Made by a program: the position numbers and the translations under genes. Source: Brenneria bubanii (lineage in GTDB: Bacteria > Pseudomonadota > Gammaproteobacteria > Enterobacterales > Enterobacteriaceae). From it: DNA of 64,000 nucleotides. The stretch is taken from contig NZ_JAKMAJ010000002.1 of NCBI RefSeq assembly GCF_022378355.1, forward strand, positions 1 to 64,000. The letters are read 5' to 3'. The notes below the pieces were generated by a model, which did no database searches, was not told the origin of the DNA, and was given only the letters and a program-made list of their open reading frames with translations. Numbering within the stretch: the stretch's first letter is position 1; each line of letters begins with the position of its first letter. Of this stretch, positions 20,376-32,326 are shown piece after piece.

Positions 20376-20445
20376 ACTATACGGCGCGCATGGAACACTT
20401 ATGAAATGCCGAATTGGAATGACAAGTTCCGTAATGGAATAACCG
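20376..20445 (-). promoter_or_regulatory. cysG promoter with likely CysB site
   Basis: On the minus strand TATAGT (complement of 20376-20381) lies 35 bp before cysG, with a weak TCATAA 17 bp upstream. Further upstream (20399-20445) TTCC and GGAA half-sites repeat: TTATTCCATTACGGAAC and GGAACTTGTCATTCC. A poor -35 with such an upstream element is typical of promoters activated by CysB with N-acetylserine. The word TATTCCATT (complement of 20433-20441) recurs before cysJ (complement of 25992-26000). Confidence 0.55.
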
Positions 20446-20495
20446 CGGCGCGATTTTATTAATAAAAAGCACGAATCTTGCAGTGAGAACGGCGA

Positions 20496-21548
20496 TTACC
20501 CGGATTGACGCGCTAATACCTGCGGCAGATGCCGCGTCAGTTGATGCCGATGCAGATAGGTCGAGACTTCGCGTTCCCAGCCGGCGCCATTGCCCAACAG
20601 GGCTCGGCTGCGGGCAATCCGATGTAACATACCCCGATCGTCATAGGTATTGATTAGCACCTGATTCACGGCATCGATACTCATCTTCGGATTACGCTGC
20701 TGCTGTTGCCGCAGCGAGGCGACAATCCGCGCCTGATGCGCCGGATCGGCGGTAAATCGCTGCTCATGGACTTCGCTCAACACCACAAAGTCCGTGGGAA
20801 TGCCCGTCTCCAACGCCGCCTGCATTCGGTAATGCCCATCAAGAATGACGTAAGACTCCAGCCCGCGGAAAAACCACAGCAGCACCGGAGGCAAGGTTCC
20901 CTCGCGACTTTTTTTTCGCCACCACTTCAGACGCGAAGCCTCCGGCGTTACCGCATGGCCGGCCAGCAGAAAAGGACCGCCCCACCACCAGTCGACCCAG
21001 GCTACCGGCTCCGGTTCGGTCAGACTGGTGATATCCTCGCCGTAGCATTGCCAGTCTCCCAGGTAACCGCCTTCCGCCGGCGGCGAACTGAAGCGCCAAC
21101 GCGCCGACGGCTCACTGTCGGAGAGGGCGCGCGGCGCTTTCGGCGTTTGATACGTCATCGGGCGCAACAGCCATTGCCCGGCGGACAGCATCGGTGATTC
21201 GCCGGAAAAAAGCTGACGGGCGAAGAAACGACACCAGAAAGACAGAGACTGGGCCGGCGTACGGGTCGCGCGCGCTATGTCGGCCGAACGAATCGGCGGT
21301 AAACCGCACGCCGCACTGTCTCTATCCAGATTACGAATCAGCCAGACGCCGGCGTGCTCCTCCGCGACGGCGGCCCAGAATAGCGTATCGTCGCCCGCCA
21401 TAACCTTGAAACGCCCATTGTGGCCGCTGCGTACCTGCAATCCGCCGGCCGCGCGCTCACCGGCGCGCAGATGCAGCAACAGCCCCTGCCACTGCTCATG
21501 CCGGTCGAATACATCCTGCCACCACCCGTCTTGCATACCGTTGCGCAT
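20496..21548 (-). CDS. Uncharacterised ParB/sulfiredoxin-fold-like protein in the cysJIH operon
   Basis: A 350-aa protein with no confident family assignment. The stretch SYVILDGHYRMQAALETG (about residues 232-249) resembles the nucleotide-binding signature of the ParB/Srx fold (DGHHR-type), seen in ParB-like nucleases, sulfiredoxin and the free-serine kinases SerK and SbnI. The N-terminal 130 residues are Trp-rich and unassigned. A variable linker follows. The C-terminal 80 residues are helical and end QLTRHLPQVL. It lies 44 bp downstream of cysH on the same strand, with no terminator seen, so it is probably co-transcribed with cysJIH under CysB. No signal peptide. Base composition is like its neighbours. 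The role in sulfur metabolism is inferred from position only. Confidence 0.6.
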   Translation of the reverse strand: MRNGMQDGWWQDVFDRHEQWQGLLLHLRAGERAAGGLQVRSGHNGRFKVMAGDDTLFWAAVAEEHAGVWLIRNLDRDSAACGLPPIRSADIARATRTPAQSLSFWCRFFARQLFSGESPMLSAGQWLLRPMTYQTPKAPRALSDSEPSARWRFSSPPAEGGYLGDWQCYGEDITSLTEPEPVAWVDWWWGGPFLLAGHAVTPEASRLKWWRKKSREGTLPPVLLWFFRGLESYVILDGHYRMQAALETGIPTDFVVLSEVHEQRFTADPAHQARIVASLRQQQQRNPKMSIDAVNQVLINTYDDRGMLHRIARSRALLGNGAGWEREVSTYLHRHQLTRHLPQVLARQSG

Positions 21549-21592
21549 ATCTTTACCTGTAGAAAATCGGGCATGGTCCGGTTACTACGCCG

Positions 21593-22327
21593 TTACTCTT
21601 CGTGCAGACCGCACTCTCGCTTCAAACCGAAAAAGCGGGTTTCCTCTTCGCTCATACCGGGCTCCCATTTACGGCTAGTGTGGATGTCGCCCACCGAGAG
21701 GTAGCCCTGCTCCCACAGCGGATGATAACCCAGACCGTTTTGTTTCAGATACTGATAGACCTGTTTGTTATCCCAATCGATAACCGGCAGAAATTTGAAC
21801 GCCCCGCGCTGTATGGCCAACACCGGCAAATGCCCGCGGCTGCTTGACTGTTCGCGCCGCAGGCCGGCGAACCAGGTTTTTGCCTTAAGCCCGCTCAAGG
21901 CCCGGTTCATCGGCTCCACCTTATTCATCAGGTTATAGCGTTCAATGCCTTCAACCCCTTGCTCCCACAGTTTACCGTAGCGCGCCTCCTGCCAGGCCGG
22001 CGATAGCTCGGCGCGATAGACCTGAAGGTTCAGATTCAGCTGTTCCGTCAGCGTATCAATAAACCGATAGGTTTCCGGGAAAAGGTAGCCGGTATCGGTG
22101 AGAATGACCGGAATATCCGGCCGTTGCCGCGTCACCAGATGCAGGGACAAGGCCGCCTGGATCCCAAAGCTGGAGGACAATACGTATTCCCCCGGCAGGT
22201 TTTCCAGCGCCCAGCTGATCCGTTCCTGCGCGGATAGCGTTTCCAGACGCTGGTTAACGTCAGCCAGCGCCGCCGCCTGTTCCGCTTTAGGCAACGCAAT
22301 GAGCGCGTCAAGATTAAGCTCAGACAT
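21593..22327 (-). CDS. cysH: Phosphoadenylylsulfate reductase
   Basis: Reduces PAPS to sulfite with electrons from thioredoxin. It has a PP-loop-like nucleotide site around [15 protein letters not shown] (about 51-65). The catalytic C-terminal ECGLH motif carries Cys239, five residues before the end. No extra APS-type cysteine pairs are present, so it is the PAPS-specific type without an iron-sulfur cluster. It is 244 aa, as in E. coli. It lies 12 bp after cysI. Confidence 0.97.
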   Translation of the reverse strand: MSELNLDALIALPKAEQAAALADVNQRLETLSAQERISWALENLPGEYVLSSSFGIQAALSLHLVTRQRPDIPVILTDTGYLFPETYRFIDTLTEQLNLNLQVYRAELSPAWQEARYGKLWEQGVEGIERYNLMNKVEPMNRALSGLKAKTWFAGLRREQSSSRGHLPVLAIQRGAFKFLPVIDWDNKQVYQYLKQNGLGYHPLWEQGYLSVGDIHTSRKWEPGMSEEETRFFGLKRECGLHEE

Positions 22328-22339
22328 CAGGATCTCCTG

Positions 22340-24091
22340 TCAGTCATAGAAGTCGCGCGCGGGATCCAGCACCGGTTTGATAATGTTGGCGCGAATGGTG
22401 AAATCGCCAAAGCCTTCATTATCTTTACGCTCTTGCGCCCAACGCTCGATTAGCCGGTCGATCTCATTGAGAATTTCCGCCTCGGTAATGTTCTCGCGGT
22501 ACATGCGCGGGATGCGCGTGCCCTCGCGATTCCCTCCCAGATGCAGGTTATAACGCCCGATGGCTTTGCCCACCAGGCCGATCTCCGCCAGCAGCGCGCG
22601 ACCGCAACCGTTAGGGCAGCCGGTTACGCGCAGGATGATATGCTCGTCGCCCACGCCGTGACGCTGCATGATATTTTCAACCTTGGTGACAAAATCCGGC
22701 AGAAAACGTTCCGCTTCCGCCATCGCCAACGGACAGGTCGGGTAGGATACGCAGGCCATGGAGTTTTTACGCTGCTCCGTCACGTCGTCGTCAATCAGCC
22801 CATGCTCACGCGCCAGCGCTTCAATTTTCGCCTTGCTGCGCGTGGGCACCCCGGCAACGATCAGGTTCTGATTCGCGGTCAGCCGGAAATCCCCTTTATG
22901 GATTTTGGCAATTTCCGCCAGCCCGGTTTTCAACGGACGGCCGGGATAGTCGAGAATACGGCCATTTTCGATAAACAGCGTCAGGTGCCATTTATTATCA
23001 ATACCTTTCACCCAGCCAATACGATCGCCGCGACCGGTGAATTCATAAGGACGCACCGACTCAAACTGCACGCCGGCGCGTCTTTCCACTTCTTTTTTGA
23101 AGGTCTCGACCCCTACCCGTTCCAGCGTGTATTTGGTTTTGGCGTTTTTACGGTTGGTGCGGTTGCCCCAGTCGCGCTGGGTCGTGACCACGGCTTCGGC
23201 AATCGTCAGCGTATGTTCTACCGGAATATAACCCATTTCGGTGGCGGTACGCGCATAGGTTGCCTTATCGCCGTGCGCGATCGACAATCCGCCGCCCACC
23301 AGTACGTTGAATCCGACCAGTCGGCCGTTATCGGCAATCGCGACAAAGTTGAGATCGTTGGCGTGCAGATCCACATCGTTCTGCGGCGGAATCACCACGG
23401 TGGTTTTAAACTTACGCGGCAGATAGGTCGCGCCCAGAATCGGTTCTTCGTCCGTGGTCTCCACCTTCTCCTGATCCAGCCAAATCTCGGCATAGGCTCG
23501 GGTGCGCGGCAACAGATGTTCGGAGAGCTTCTTCGCCCACGCATACGCCTGCTGATGCAGTTCGGATTCCACCGGATTCGACGTACACATCACGTTACGG
23601 TTAACATCGTTGGCGGTGGCCAGCGAGTCCAGACCCAGACTGTTCAGCAACTTATGCGCCGGCTTCACATTCGGCTTGAGAATACCGTGAAACTGGAACG
23701 TCTGACGGTTGGTCAGGCGGATGCTGCCGTACAGCGTATTTTCGGCGGCATATTTATCGATGCCCAGCCACTGCTGAGGCGTGATAACCCCGCCCGGCAA
23801 GCGGCAACGCAACATCATGGCGTGGCGCGGCTCCAGCTTTTGCTCGGCGCGCTCGGCGCGGATATCGCGATCATCCTGCTGATACATGCCGTGAAAGCGG
23901 ATCAATAAAAAGTTATCGCCGTGGAAACCACCGGTCAGACCATCCTGCAAATCCTCGGCGATGGTGCCGCGCAGAAAGTTGCTTTCTTGCTTCAGACGCT
24001 CGGCGTCAGCGAGTTTCCCTTCGACGACCAATGGGCCGGGATGTTTTTCACTCATCGCGGCTTGTTCATCTGATAATGTTTTTTTGCTCAT
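22340..24091 (-). CDS. cysI: Sulfite reductase hemoprotein beta-subunit
   Basis: Six-electron reduction of sulfite to sulfide on coupled siroheme and 4Fe-4S, with CysJ as electron donor. The cluster cysteines are in CVSYPTCPL (Cys447, Cys453) and CPNGCG (Cys492, Cys496). The siroheme/sulfite loop residues [12 protein letters not shown] are at about 125-136. The ATG at 24091 overlaps the cysJ stop by one base (TAATG), giving 583 aa. An internal ATG 12 codons later matches the E. coli start (570 aa) but has no ribosome site, so the longer form is more likely through coupling with cysJ. Confidence 0.96.
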   Translation of the reverse strand: MSKKTLSDEQAAMSEKHPGPLVVEGKLADAERLKQESNFLRGTIAEDLQDGLTGGFHGDNFLLIRFHGMYQQDDRDIRAERAEQKLEPRHAMMLRCRLPGGVITPQQWLGIDKYAAENTLYGSIRLTNRQTFQFHGILKPNVKPAHKLLNSLGLDSLATANDVNRNVMCTSNPVESELHQQAYAWAKKLSEHLLPRTRAYAEIWLDQEKVETTDEEPILGATYLPRKFKTTVVIPPQNDVDLHANDLNFVAIADNGRLVGFNVLVGGGLSIAHGDKATYARTATEMGYIPVEHTLTIAEAVVTTQRDWGNRTNRKNAKTKYTLERVGVETFKKEVERRAGVQFESVRPYEFTGRGDRIGWVKGIDNKWHLTLFIENGRILDYPGRPLKTGLAEIAKIHKGDFRLTANQNLIVAGVPTRSKAKIEALAREHGLIDDDVTEQRKNSMACVSYPTCPLAMAEAERFLPDFVTKVENIMQRHGVGDEHIILRVTGCPNGCGRALLAEIGLVGKAIGRYNLHLGGNREGTRIPRMYRENITEAEILNEIDRLIERWAQERKDNEGFGDFTIRANIIKPVLDPARDFYD

Positions 24092-25929
24092 TAGTACACA
24101 TCTCGCTGATAACGGCGCGCAAGGCGCAAATCACTCAAAAACTCATCGGCCTGCTCGGCATCCAGACCACCGTGCTCGACCACCACGTCCAATAACGCCT
24201 GTTCCACATCTTTCGCCATGCGGTTAGCATCGCCGCACACATAAAGATGCGCGCCGTCCTGAAGCCAGCGCCACACTTCCGCGCCTTTTTCACGCAATTT
24301 GTCCTGCACGTAGATCTTGTGCGCCTGATCGCGTGACCAGGCCAGATCGATATTCGTCAGCAGGCCGTCTTTCACGTAACGCTGCCACTCGACCTGATAA
24401 AGAAAATCTTCCGTAAAGTGCGGGTTGCCGAAGAACAACCAGTTTTTTCCGCCGGCGCCATCGGCCTCGCGCTGCTGCATAAAGGCGCGGAATGGCGCAA
24501 TCCCGGTGCCAGGCCCAATCATGATGACCGGCGCATCCGGGTCGGCAGGCAAGCGAAAATTATCGTTATGTTCGATAAACACCCGGATGTGATCATCTTC
24601 ATGCAGGCGATCGGCCAGATAGCCGGACGCGCCGCCGACCCGCGCGCGGCCGTCGATGTCGTAACGCACCACGCCCACCGTGATATGCACTTCGCTTTCC
24701 ACCTCAGCCTGTGAAGAAGCGATGGAATATAAACGCGGCGTCAACGGTCGCAATAGGCCGATAAGCTGTTCCGCCGTCAGCTCAACCGGCGCCTGGCGCA
24801 CCATGTCGACCAACGGCGTCTGCTGCACAAATTGCTGTAAGGCCGGCTTATCCGCCAATAGCGACAGTAAGGTCTCATTACGCGACAGCGCCGCATATTT
24901 CTCAACAATCGGCGCAGTATTTTGCGTCAGTTCAAAGTGGCTGCGTAGCGCCTGCGACACCGGCAGCGATTGACCTTCCACCGTAACCGGCTCCTCGCCT
25001 TTCAGCCACAGCAGGTCGAGCAATTCCTGTACCAGCGCCGGGTCGTTTTCAAACCATACGCCTAACGCATCGCCCGGCTGGTAAACTAAGCCGGAGTCGC
25101 CCAGATCAATTTCAATGTGGCGTACGTCTTTTTCCGAGTTACGTCCGGTGATTTTCTGATTCACCGCAAATGTCGCCTGCAACGGCGACGCCTTGCTATA
25201 AGGACTGCTGGTGATTTCATCCAGCGCGCCGCTCGCGCTTGCCGCCGCAACCGCCGTTCCCTGCGCCGGCACGCGAGCCTGAAGGATATCCACCAGTTGC
25301 CGGCGCCATTGCGCCGATGCGGCCTGATAGTCGACATCGGCATCAACGCGGGTCAACAGACGCTCGGCGCCCAGCTCGGCCAGGCGATTGTCCATATCCT
25401 TGCCGGCTTTACAGAAAAACTCGTATGAGGAGTCGCCCAGCGCCAATACCGCAAACGCGGTTTCCTTCAACTGCGGCGCTTTTTTGGAAAACAGGAATTT
25501 GTTCAGCGCGATCGCCTCTTCCGGCGGTTCCCCTTCCCCTTGCGTCGACGTGACGACCAGCAGCAATTTTTCCTGTGCGATTTGCTTGAATTTATAATCG
25601 CCGGCATTCACCAGGTTCACCGCCAGTTTGGCGTTCAGAAGGTCATCCCGCAGTTGTTCGGCGACCCGACGCGCGTTGCCGGTTTGAGAAGCGGAAATCA
25701 GCGTGATGCGCTGGACCGGAACAGAGACGGCCGCTGATGAGCCGGCGCTGGCGGCGAGCGCCGCGAGATCAGGTTGCTGAGGCGCCGTCGGCTGTTGCAA
25801 AACGCCCCAGAAATAACCGGACAGCCAGGCAAGCTGCATCGGTGAAAAATCACCGGTTGCCGCCTGTAAACGCGTTAATTGCTCCGCACTCAACGGGAGC
25901 GACGAAGTCGGAGAAACCGGAGTTGTCAT
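24091..25929 (-). CDS. cysJ: Sulfite reductase flavoprotein alpha-subunit
   Basis: Carries electrons from NADPH through FAD and FMN to CysI. After an N-terminal helical part come a flavodoxin domain ([20 protein letters not shown], from about residue 76), a FAD-binding domain (RLYSIASSQ) and an NADP-binding domain ([18 protein letters not shown]), with the C-terminal aromatic VY. It is 612 aa (E. coli 599); the extra residues lie in the linker around 200-230. First gene of the cysJIH operon, divergent from queD. Confidence 0.97.
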   Translation of the reverse strand: MTTPVSPTSSLPLSAEQLTRLQAATGDFSPMQLAWLSGYFWGVLQQPTAPQQPDLAALAASAGSSAAVSVPVQRITLISASQTGNARRVAEQLRDDLLNAKLAVNLVNAGDYKFKQIAQEKLLLVVTSTQGEGEPPEEAIALNKFLFSKKAPQLKETAFAVLALGDSSYEFFCKAGKDMDNRLAELGAERLLTRVDADVDYQAASAQWRRQLVDILQARVPAQGTAVAAASASGALDEITSSPYSKASPLQATFAVNQKITGRNSEKDVRHIEIDLGDSGLVYQPGDALGVWFENDPALVQELLDLLWLKGEEPVTVEGQSLPVSQALRSHFELTQNTAPIVEKYAALSRNETLLSLLADKPALQQFVQQTPLVDMVRQAPVELTAEQLIGLLRPLTPRLYSIASSQAEVESEVHITVGVVRYDIDGRARVGGASGYLADRLHEDDHIRVFIEHNDNFRLPADPDAPVIMIGPGTGIAPFRAFMQQREADGAGGKNWLFFGNPHFTEDFLYQVEWQRYVKDGLLTNIDLAWSRDQAHKIYVQDKLREKGAEVWRWLQDGAHLYVCGDANRMAKDVEQALLDVVVEHGGLDAEQADEFLSDLRLARRYQRDVY

Positions 25930-26100
25930 TATGACCTCTATTTCCTTGTGCTTGTGACCGGGCTAATACAAATTCATACAATAAAAAGATGAATGGAATA
26001 TAAGGATAAGGTTAACCATCCGCATCTTAACAATTAAAGAAATGATGGACATATCAAATAACCAAAATGACTAAATGGTTTTTCTGATAATCCTTATTGC
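25930..26100 (-). promoter_or_regulatory. cysJ promoter region with likely CysB site
   Basis: AT-rich DNA upstream of cysJ. On the minus strand it contains CCTTATATTCCATTCATC, sharing TATTCCATT with the cysG upstream region. Clear -35 and -10 boxes could not be fixed (TATGAAT and TATTAG are candidate -10s). CysB control is inferred from the regulon and the shared word. Confidence 0.4.
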
Positions 26101-26163
26101 TTAAAGTGTTATGAGCGGTGGATGCAGGATATCAGGAAGAGGAAACGTCGCGCTTTCGCCACC

Positions 26164-26409
26164 TTACCGGACAGGCCAGGAGGCGGAGTAAATGGCGTCG
26201 TCCATCCCGCTGCGCCTGCGTACCACCGACGCCCGGATAACGGCGACTTCATCACGCCGACCTTGCAGGCGCAGGCGGGCAAGAATTGGCTTGTCGGCCA
26301 GAGCTTCGCCGAGCAGGCGATGCTTTAATTTACGCCTGGCGACATTATTCTGCGCAATCAATCGGCCGATTGCCGCGAGTATCCCGATCGGTGACGATGC
26401 GTGCTTCAT
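26164..26409 (-). CDS. Hypothetical 81-aa ORF between cysJ and queD
   Basis: An ORF in the 573-bp divergent gap between cysJ and queD. It starts MKHASSPIGIL with GGAA 8 bases upstream and is rich in arginine and leucine (RRKLKHRLLGEAL, RLRLQGRRDEVAV). It resembles no family I know. This segment is more GC-rich than the AT-rich flanks. Competing open frames exist on the plus strand (26122-26328, 26192-26470), so it could be non-coding or a decayed gene. Confidence 0.25.
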   Translation of the reverse strand: MKHASSPIGILAAIGRLIAQNNVARRKLKHRLLGEALADKPILARLRLQGRRDEVAVIRASVVRRRSGMDDAIYSASWPVR

Positions 26410-26502
26410 GAAGCAATTTCCGGTAGTATGCGACGGTTTTAAAGACATTAATTTGACAGCTATTTATTAAAGCTATTCTGTGAAGAACCTGAGAGCATCG
26501 CC

Positions 26503-26865
26503 ATGGCAACTACGCTATTTAAAGATTTTCAGTTTGAAGCCGCCCACCGTCTGCCTCACGTTCCGGCCGGACATAAGTGCGGACGCCTGCATGGGCATTC
26601 ATTTATGGTGCGACTGGAAATTACCGGCGAGGTTGATCCGTATACCGGTTGGGTGATGGATTTTTCTGAGTTAAAAGCCGCATTTAAACCAACCTGGGAA
26701 ATGCTGGATCATCATTATCTGAATGACGTCCCCGGTTTGGAAAATCCGACCAGCGAAGTGTTGGCTAGCTGGATCTGGCGGCAGGTAAAGCCGGTTCTGC
26801 CCGAACTGAGCGCGGTGATGGTAAAAGAGACCTGCACCGCGGGCTGTATCTATAAAGGCGAGTAA
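26503..26865 (+). CDS. queD: 6-carboxy-5,6,7,8-tetrahydropterin synthase
   Basis: Converts 7,8-dihydroneopterin triphosphate to CPH4 in queuosine (7-deazaguanine) biosynthesis. Zinc ligands His15, His30 and His32 and the catalytic Cys26 lie in [20 protein letters not shown] and the following GHSF. The C-terminal [11 protein letters not shown] is typical of the family. It is 120 aa (E. coli 121). GAGAGCATCGCC precedes the ATG. It is convergent with queE, which uses its product. Confidence 0.97.
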   Translation: MATTLFKDFQFEAAHRLPHVPAGHKCGRLHGHSFMVRLEITGEVDPYTGWVMDFSELKAAFKPTWEMLDHHYLNDVPGLENPTSEVLASWIWRQVKPVLPELSAVMVKETCTAGCIYKGE

Positions 26866-26893
26866 GCAAAGCGCCCAACGCGACGATCCCCGC

Positions 26894-26907
26894 ATCCCCG
26901 CGGGGAT
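26894..26907. terminator. Palindrome between queD and queE
   Basis: ATCCCCGCGGGGAT is a perfect 14-base palindrome between convergent queD and queE. As a hairpin it would have a CGCG loop and a 5-bp stem, with no clear T-run, so termination is only possible. Confidence 0.35.
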
Positions 26908-26919
26908 AGCTTAATGAAG

Positions 26920-27600
26920 TCAGGCGATATTCAAATATTTATGCGTCTGCATAGACAGTCGCCAGTTGCGGGCGATACAGGTGGCGATGCACAGTCTGGT
27001 GGCGCTTTCCTTCTGGCTGATCGGCTGTAGCGCCACGATACGCGGCTTGTCGTCGTCCAGACGCGCCAGCAAGGCATCCAAATCCTCAATATCGCGTTCA
27101 CGGGCAACCGGGTGCTTGATTTCATCCGCCCGTTGCAACGCCTGATCGATCACCGTCATGCCGCCGCGCATTTTTACTTTAGGGGAAACCGTCACCCAGG
27201 TTTTTGGCGAGCAGCGCACCTGGTGCGTGCCGCTGGTTTCTATCTGGCAGCTGAATCCGCGTTTTTCCAGCAGCAGCGTCAACGGCGCCAGATCGTGGAT
27301 ACAGGGCTCCCCGCCGGTAATCACAATATGGCGGGCGGTATACCCCTCCCGGTCGATCAGCGCCAGCACATCTTCAGCGCTGGCGGCGCCCCAGCCGTCG
27401 CTTTCCTGCGTTTTAACCAATACCTGATCCAGTGGAATTTCCCGCTCGGCCAGCTTGGCCCAGGTATGTTTGGTGTCACACCAGCTACAGCCAACCGGAC
27501 ACCCCTGCAGGCGCACAAACACCGCCGGGACGCCGGTAAAATAGCCTTCGCCCTGCAATGTCTGAAATATTTCATTAATCGGGTACTGCATGTTATTCAT
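26920..27600 (-). CDS. queE: 7-carboxy-7-deazaguanine synthase
   Basis: Radical-SAM enzyme that converts CPH4 to CDG in the queuosine pathway. The cluster motif is CPVGCSWC (Cys34, Cys38, Cys41), CX3CX2C as in enterobacterial QueE. GEP and substrate-binding segments follow (VITGGEPCIHDL, QIETSGTH). It is 226 aa from the ATG at 27600, or 223 aa from the ATG at 27591, which corresponds to the E. coli start; the ribosome site does not decide. Confidence 0.96.
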   Translation of the reverse strand: MNNMQYPINEIFQTLQGEGYFTGVPAVFVRLQGCPVGCSWCDTKHTWAKLAEREIPLDQVLVKTQESDGWGAASAEDVLALIDREGYTARHIVITGGEPCIHDLAPLTLLLEKRGFSCQIETSGTHQVRCSPKTWVTVSPKVKMRGGMTVIDQALQRADEIKHPVARERDIEDLDALLARLDDDKPRIVALQPISQKESATRLCIATCIARNWRLSMQTHKYLNIA

Positions 27601-27699
27601 TATACCTGTAACTTAAAAATGCATTATCGCAGATAGGCGGCGGTACGCCAAACGCCCCCGTGATTACCCTGCTGCCTTGTTGGATTTGAGCGATGTTAC

Positions 27700-27711
27700 A
27701 TTAACGTTAAT
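27700..27711. promoter_or_regulatory. Palindrome ATTAACGTTAAT upstream of the MBL-fold gene
   Basis: A perfect 12-base palindrome lies in the 178-bp divergent gap between queE and the MBL-fold gene. Its size and symmetry suit a dimeric regulator site, but no regulator is encoded nearby. Confidence 0.3.
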
Positions 27712-27778
27712 AATCAACGGGCAAACCATAAGCCGCACCGAAATTTCGAAGCCAACCCATTAACGAGGAACGAAAAAC

Positions 27779-28744
27779 ATGAATCGATTGAGATCTCTCG
27801 CGTTACTGTTGCTGACCTTTGTTTTCGTCCCCGCCATCGCCAGCGCACAAGCTGTTCCACAGGTTAAAACCCAGGCAGGTTATTACCGCATGCCGCTGGG
27901 GCAATTTGAAATCACCGCGCTGGCCGACGGCAGCAATGCCATGCCGGTCGATAAACTGCTGACTCGGGCATCGCCGGAGCAAATCAAAACCCGGCTGGCG
28001 GAACAATCGTTGACCGCGCCCGTCGACACGTCGATCAATACCTTTTTGATTAATACCGGAGAGAACCTGATACTGGTGGATACCGGCAACGGCAAACAGA
28101 ATAATCCGTCGGTGGGTAAGGTGCTGAGTAATCTTAAAGCCGCGGGATATAGGCCGGAGCAGGTGGATACGGTGCTTATGACGCACCTGCATGGCGATCA
28201 CTTCGGCGGTTTGATCAGCGATGGGAAGCTCGCTTTTCCCAACGCCACCGTCTATGTCAGCCAGACCGAGGCTGATTACTGGCTCAGCGAAGCCAACCTG
28301 AAACAGGCCAATGACGCGCAAAAAACGGCGTTCCAACGGGTGCAGGCTACCTTTGATATCATCCGGGCGGCCAATAAGCTGAAAACCTTTGCCGGCGAAC
28401 AGCCGCTGTTTGCCGGCATCACGCCTCTGTCCGCGCCCGGACACACCCCTGGTCATACGGCATTCAGGGTTGAAAGCGAAGGCCAAAAACTGCTGATTTG
28501 GGGCGATATCATCCATGTCGCGGCGGTACAGTTCCCGCTGCCGGCCACCGCCATCAGCTTTGATTCCGATAGGGATACGGCAGCGCAAACACGCGCCAGA
28601 ATCCTGGCGGATGCCGCCGCTCAGGGCTATTGGGTGGCAGGAACGCACATTTCCTTCCCGGGAATCGGCCATGTCAAAACAGGAGAACAATCAGGTTATC
28701 GCTGGGTTCCGATCAACTACAGCGTGGCGGGGCTAACCCACTAA
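27779..28744 (+). CDS. Periplasmic metallo-beta-lactamase-fold hydrolase
   Basis: Predicted exported zinc hydrolase of the MBL superfamily. A Sec signal peptide spans about residues 1-23 (cleavage after ASA). Metal-site motif THLHGDH supplies His136, His138, Asp140 and His141. Further ligands are likely His226 (GHTPGHT), Asp243 (WGDIIH) and His290. It is 321 aa, close to the AidC/YtnP-like group, which includes lactonases that degrade quorum signals. It could equally be a hydrolase of another ester or lactam. It stands alone between queE and eno, with GAGGAACGAAAAAC before the ATG. Substrate unknown. Confidence 0.88.
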   Translation: MNRLRSLALLLLTFVFVPAIASAQAVPQVKTQAGYYRMPLGQFEITALADGSNAMPVDKLLTRASPEQIKTRLAEQSLTAPVDTSINTFLINTGENLILVDTGNGKQNNPSVGKVLSNLKAAGYRPEQVDTVLMTHLHGDHFGGLISDGKLAFPNATVYVSQTEADYWLSEANLKQANDAQKTAFQRVQATFDIIRAANKLKTFAGEQPLFAGITPLSAPGHTPGHTAFRVESEGQKLLIWGDIIHVAAVQFPLPATAISFDSDRDTAAQTRARILADAAAQGYWVAGTHISFPGIGHVKTGEQSGYRWVPINYSVAGLTH

Positions 28745-29060
28745 GCGTTATATCCGCCGCCACGCCCCATCGGCACCCGCGTCGCCGCCAGCGCGTCTGC
28801 AGCCTGAAAGATGAAGGGGGTATGCCCGCCATGGCATAAAGCTAACGTTCAAGCCGGATAAGCAACTTTGTGCTTTTGCCACCGGATGGCCGGTACTGAC
28901 ACCAGAGAAAAGAACCCGCCGATCGGCATCAAATGTTTTATAAAAAAGCATGTTATCGGCAGTCTGAATAATGTAATTCTGGTGGCGCGTTACTGCATAT
29001 GGGAAAAGTGGGTTTTGAGAGCGGGCGCAAACTTTTATACGAAAAAGTGGAAGAGTAAAA
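28745..29060. other. Intergenic region between the MBL-fold gene and eno
   Basis: About 315 bp with no convincing gene. The first half is GC-rich and the second half AT-rich. Short open frames on both strands lack ribosome sites. No repeat or RNA gene was recognised. Confidence 0.5.
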
Positions 29061-29093
29061 AAAGATAAAAAAACGGCTCCCGAAGGAGCCGTT
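29061..29093 (-). terminator. eno terminator
   Basis: On the minus strand AACGGCTCC, loop TTCG, GGAGCCGTT is followed by TTTTTTT. It is a stable UUCG-tetraloop hairpin with a U-tract, 25 bp after the eno stop. Confidence 0.93.
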
Positions 29094-29117
29094 GTAAGCT
29101 TCAGGGAAAGGCTAAAA

Positions 29118-30443
<1,326 letters not shown>

Positions 30444-30459
30444 CTAAAACCTCAGACGA

Positions 30460-30490
30460 GCGCCGCGCGATAGCCAAGACCGCGCAGCGC
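30460..30490 (-). other. Hairpin in the pyrG-eno spacer
   Basis: GCGCTGCGCG and CGCGCGGCGC (minus strand) can pair over 10 bp with one G-U and an 11-base loop. No U-tract follows, so it is more likely an RNA-processing or stability element between the two genes than a terminator. Confidence 0.45.
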
Positions 30491-30501
30491 TGGCAAAAAC
30501 C

Positions 30502-32154
<1,653 letters not shown>

Positions 32155-32326
32155 TTAGGTTTAAAGACGATGGAAAGACCAAGACGGGAAAGTAGTATAC
32201 CGGAACCTGTCGGGCGCCACAATTGTTCGTTTTGCCCGTCGTGCCAAGCGCGCCGGAGCGGACGCCTGAACCAGGCATGCGCGCCGGCAGACGGCGGGGA
32301 AAGCCCCCTGACCGCCCTGCGCCGCG

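Noticed and set aside
22541-23908. 455-codon plus-strand open frame
   Set aside because: Antisense to cysI with no independent support; composition is that of a complement frame.
27803-28690. 295-codon minus-strand open frame
   Set aside because: Antisense to the MBL-fold gene, whose signal peptide and metal motif establish the real frame.
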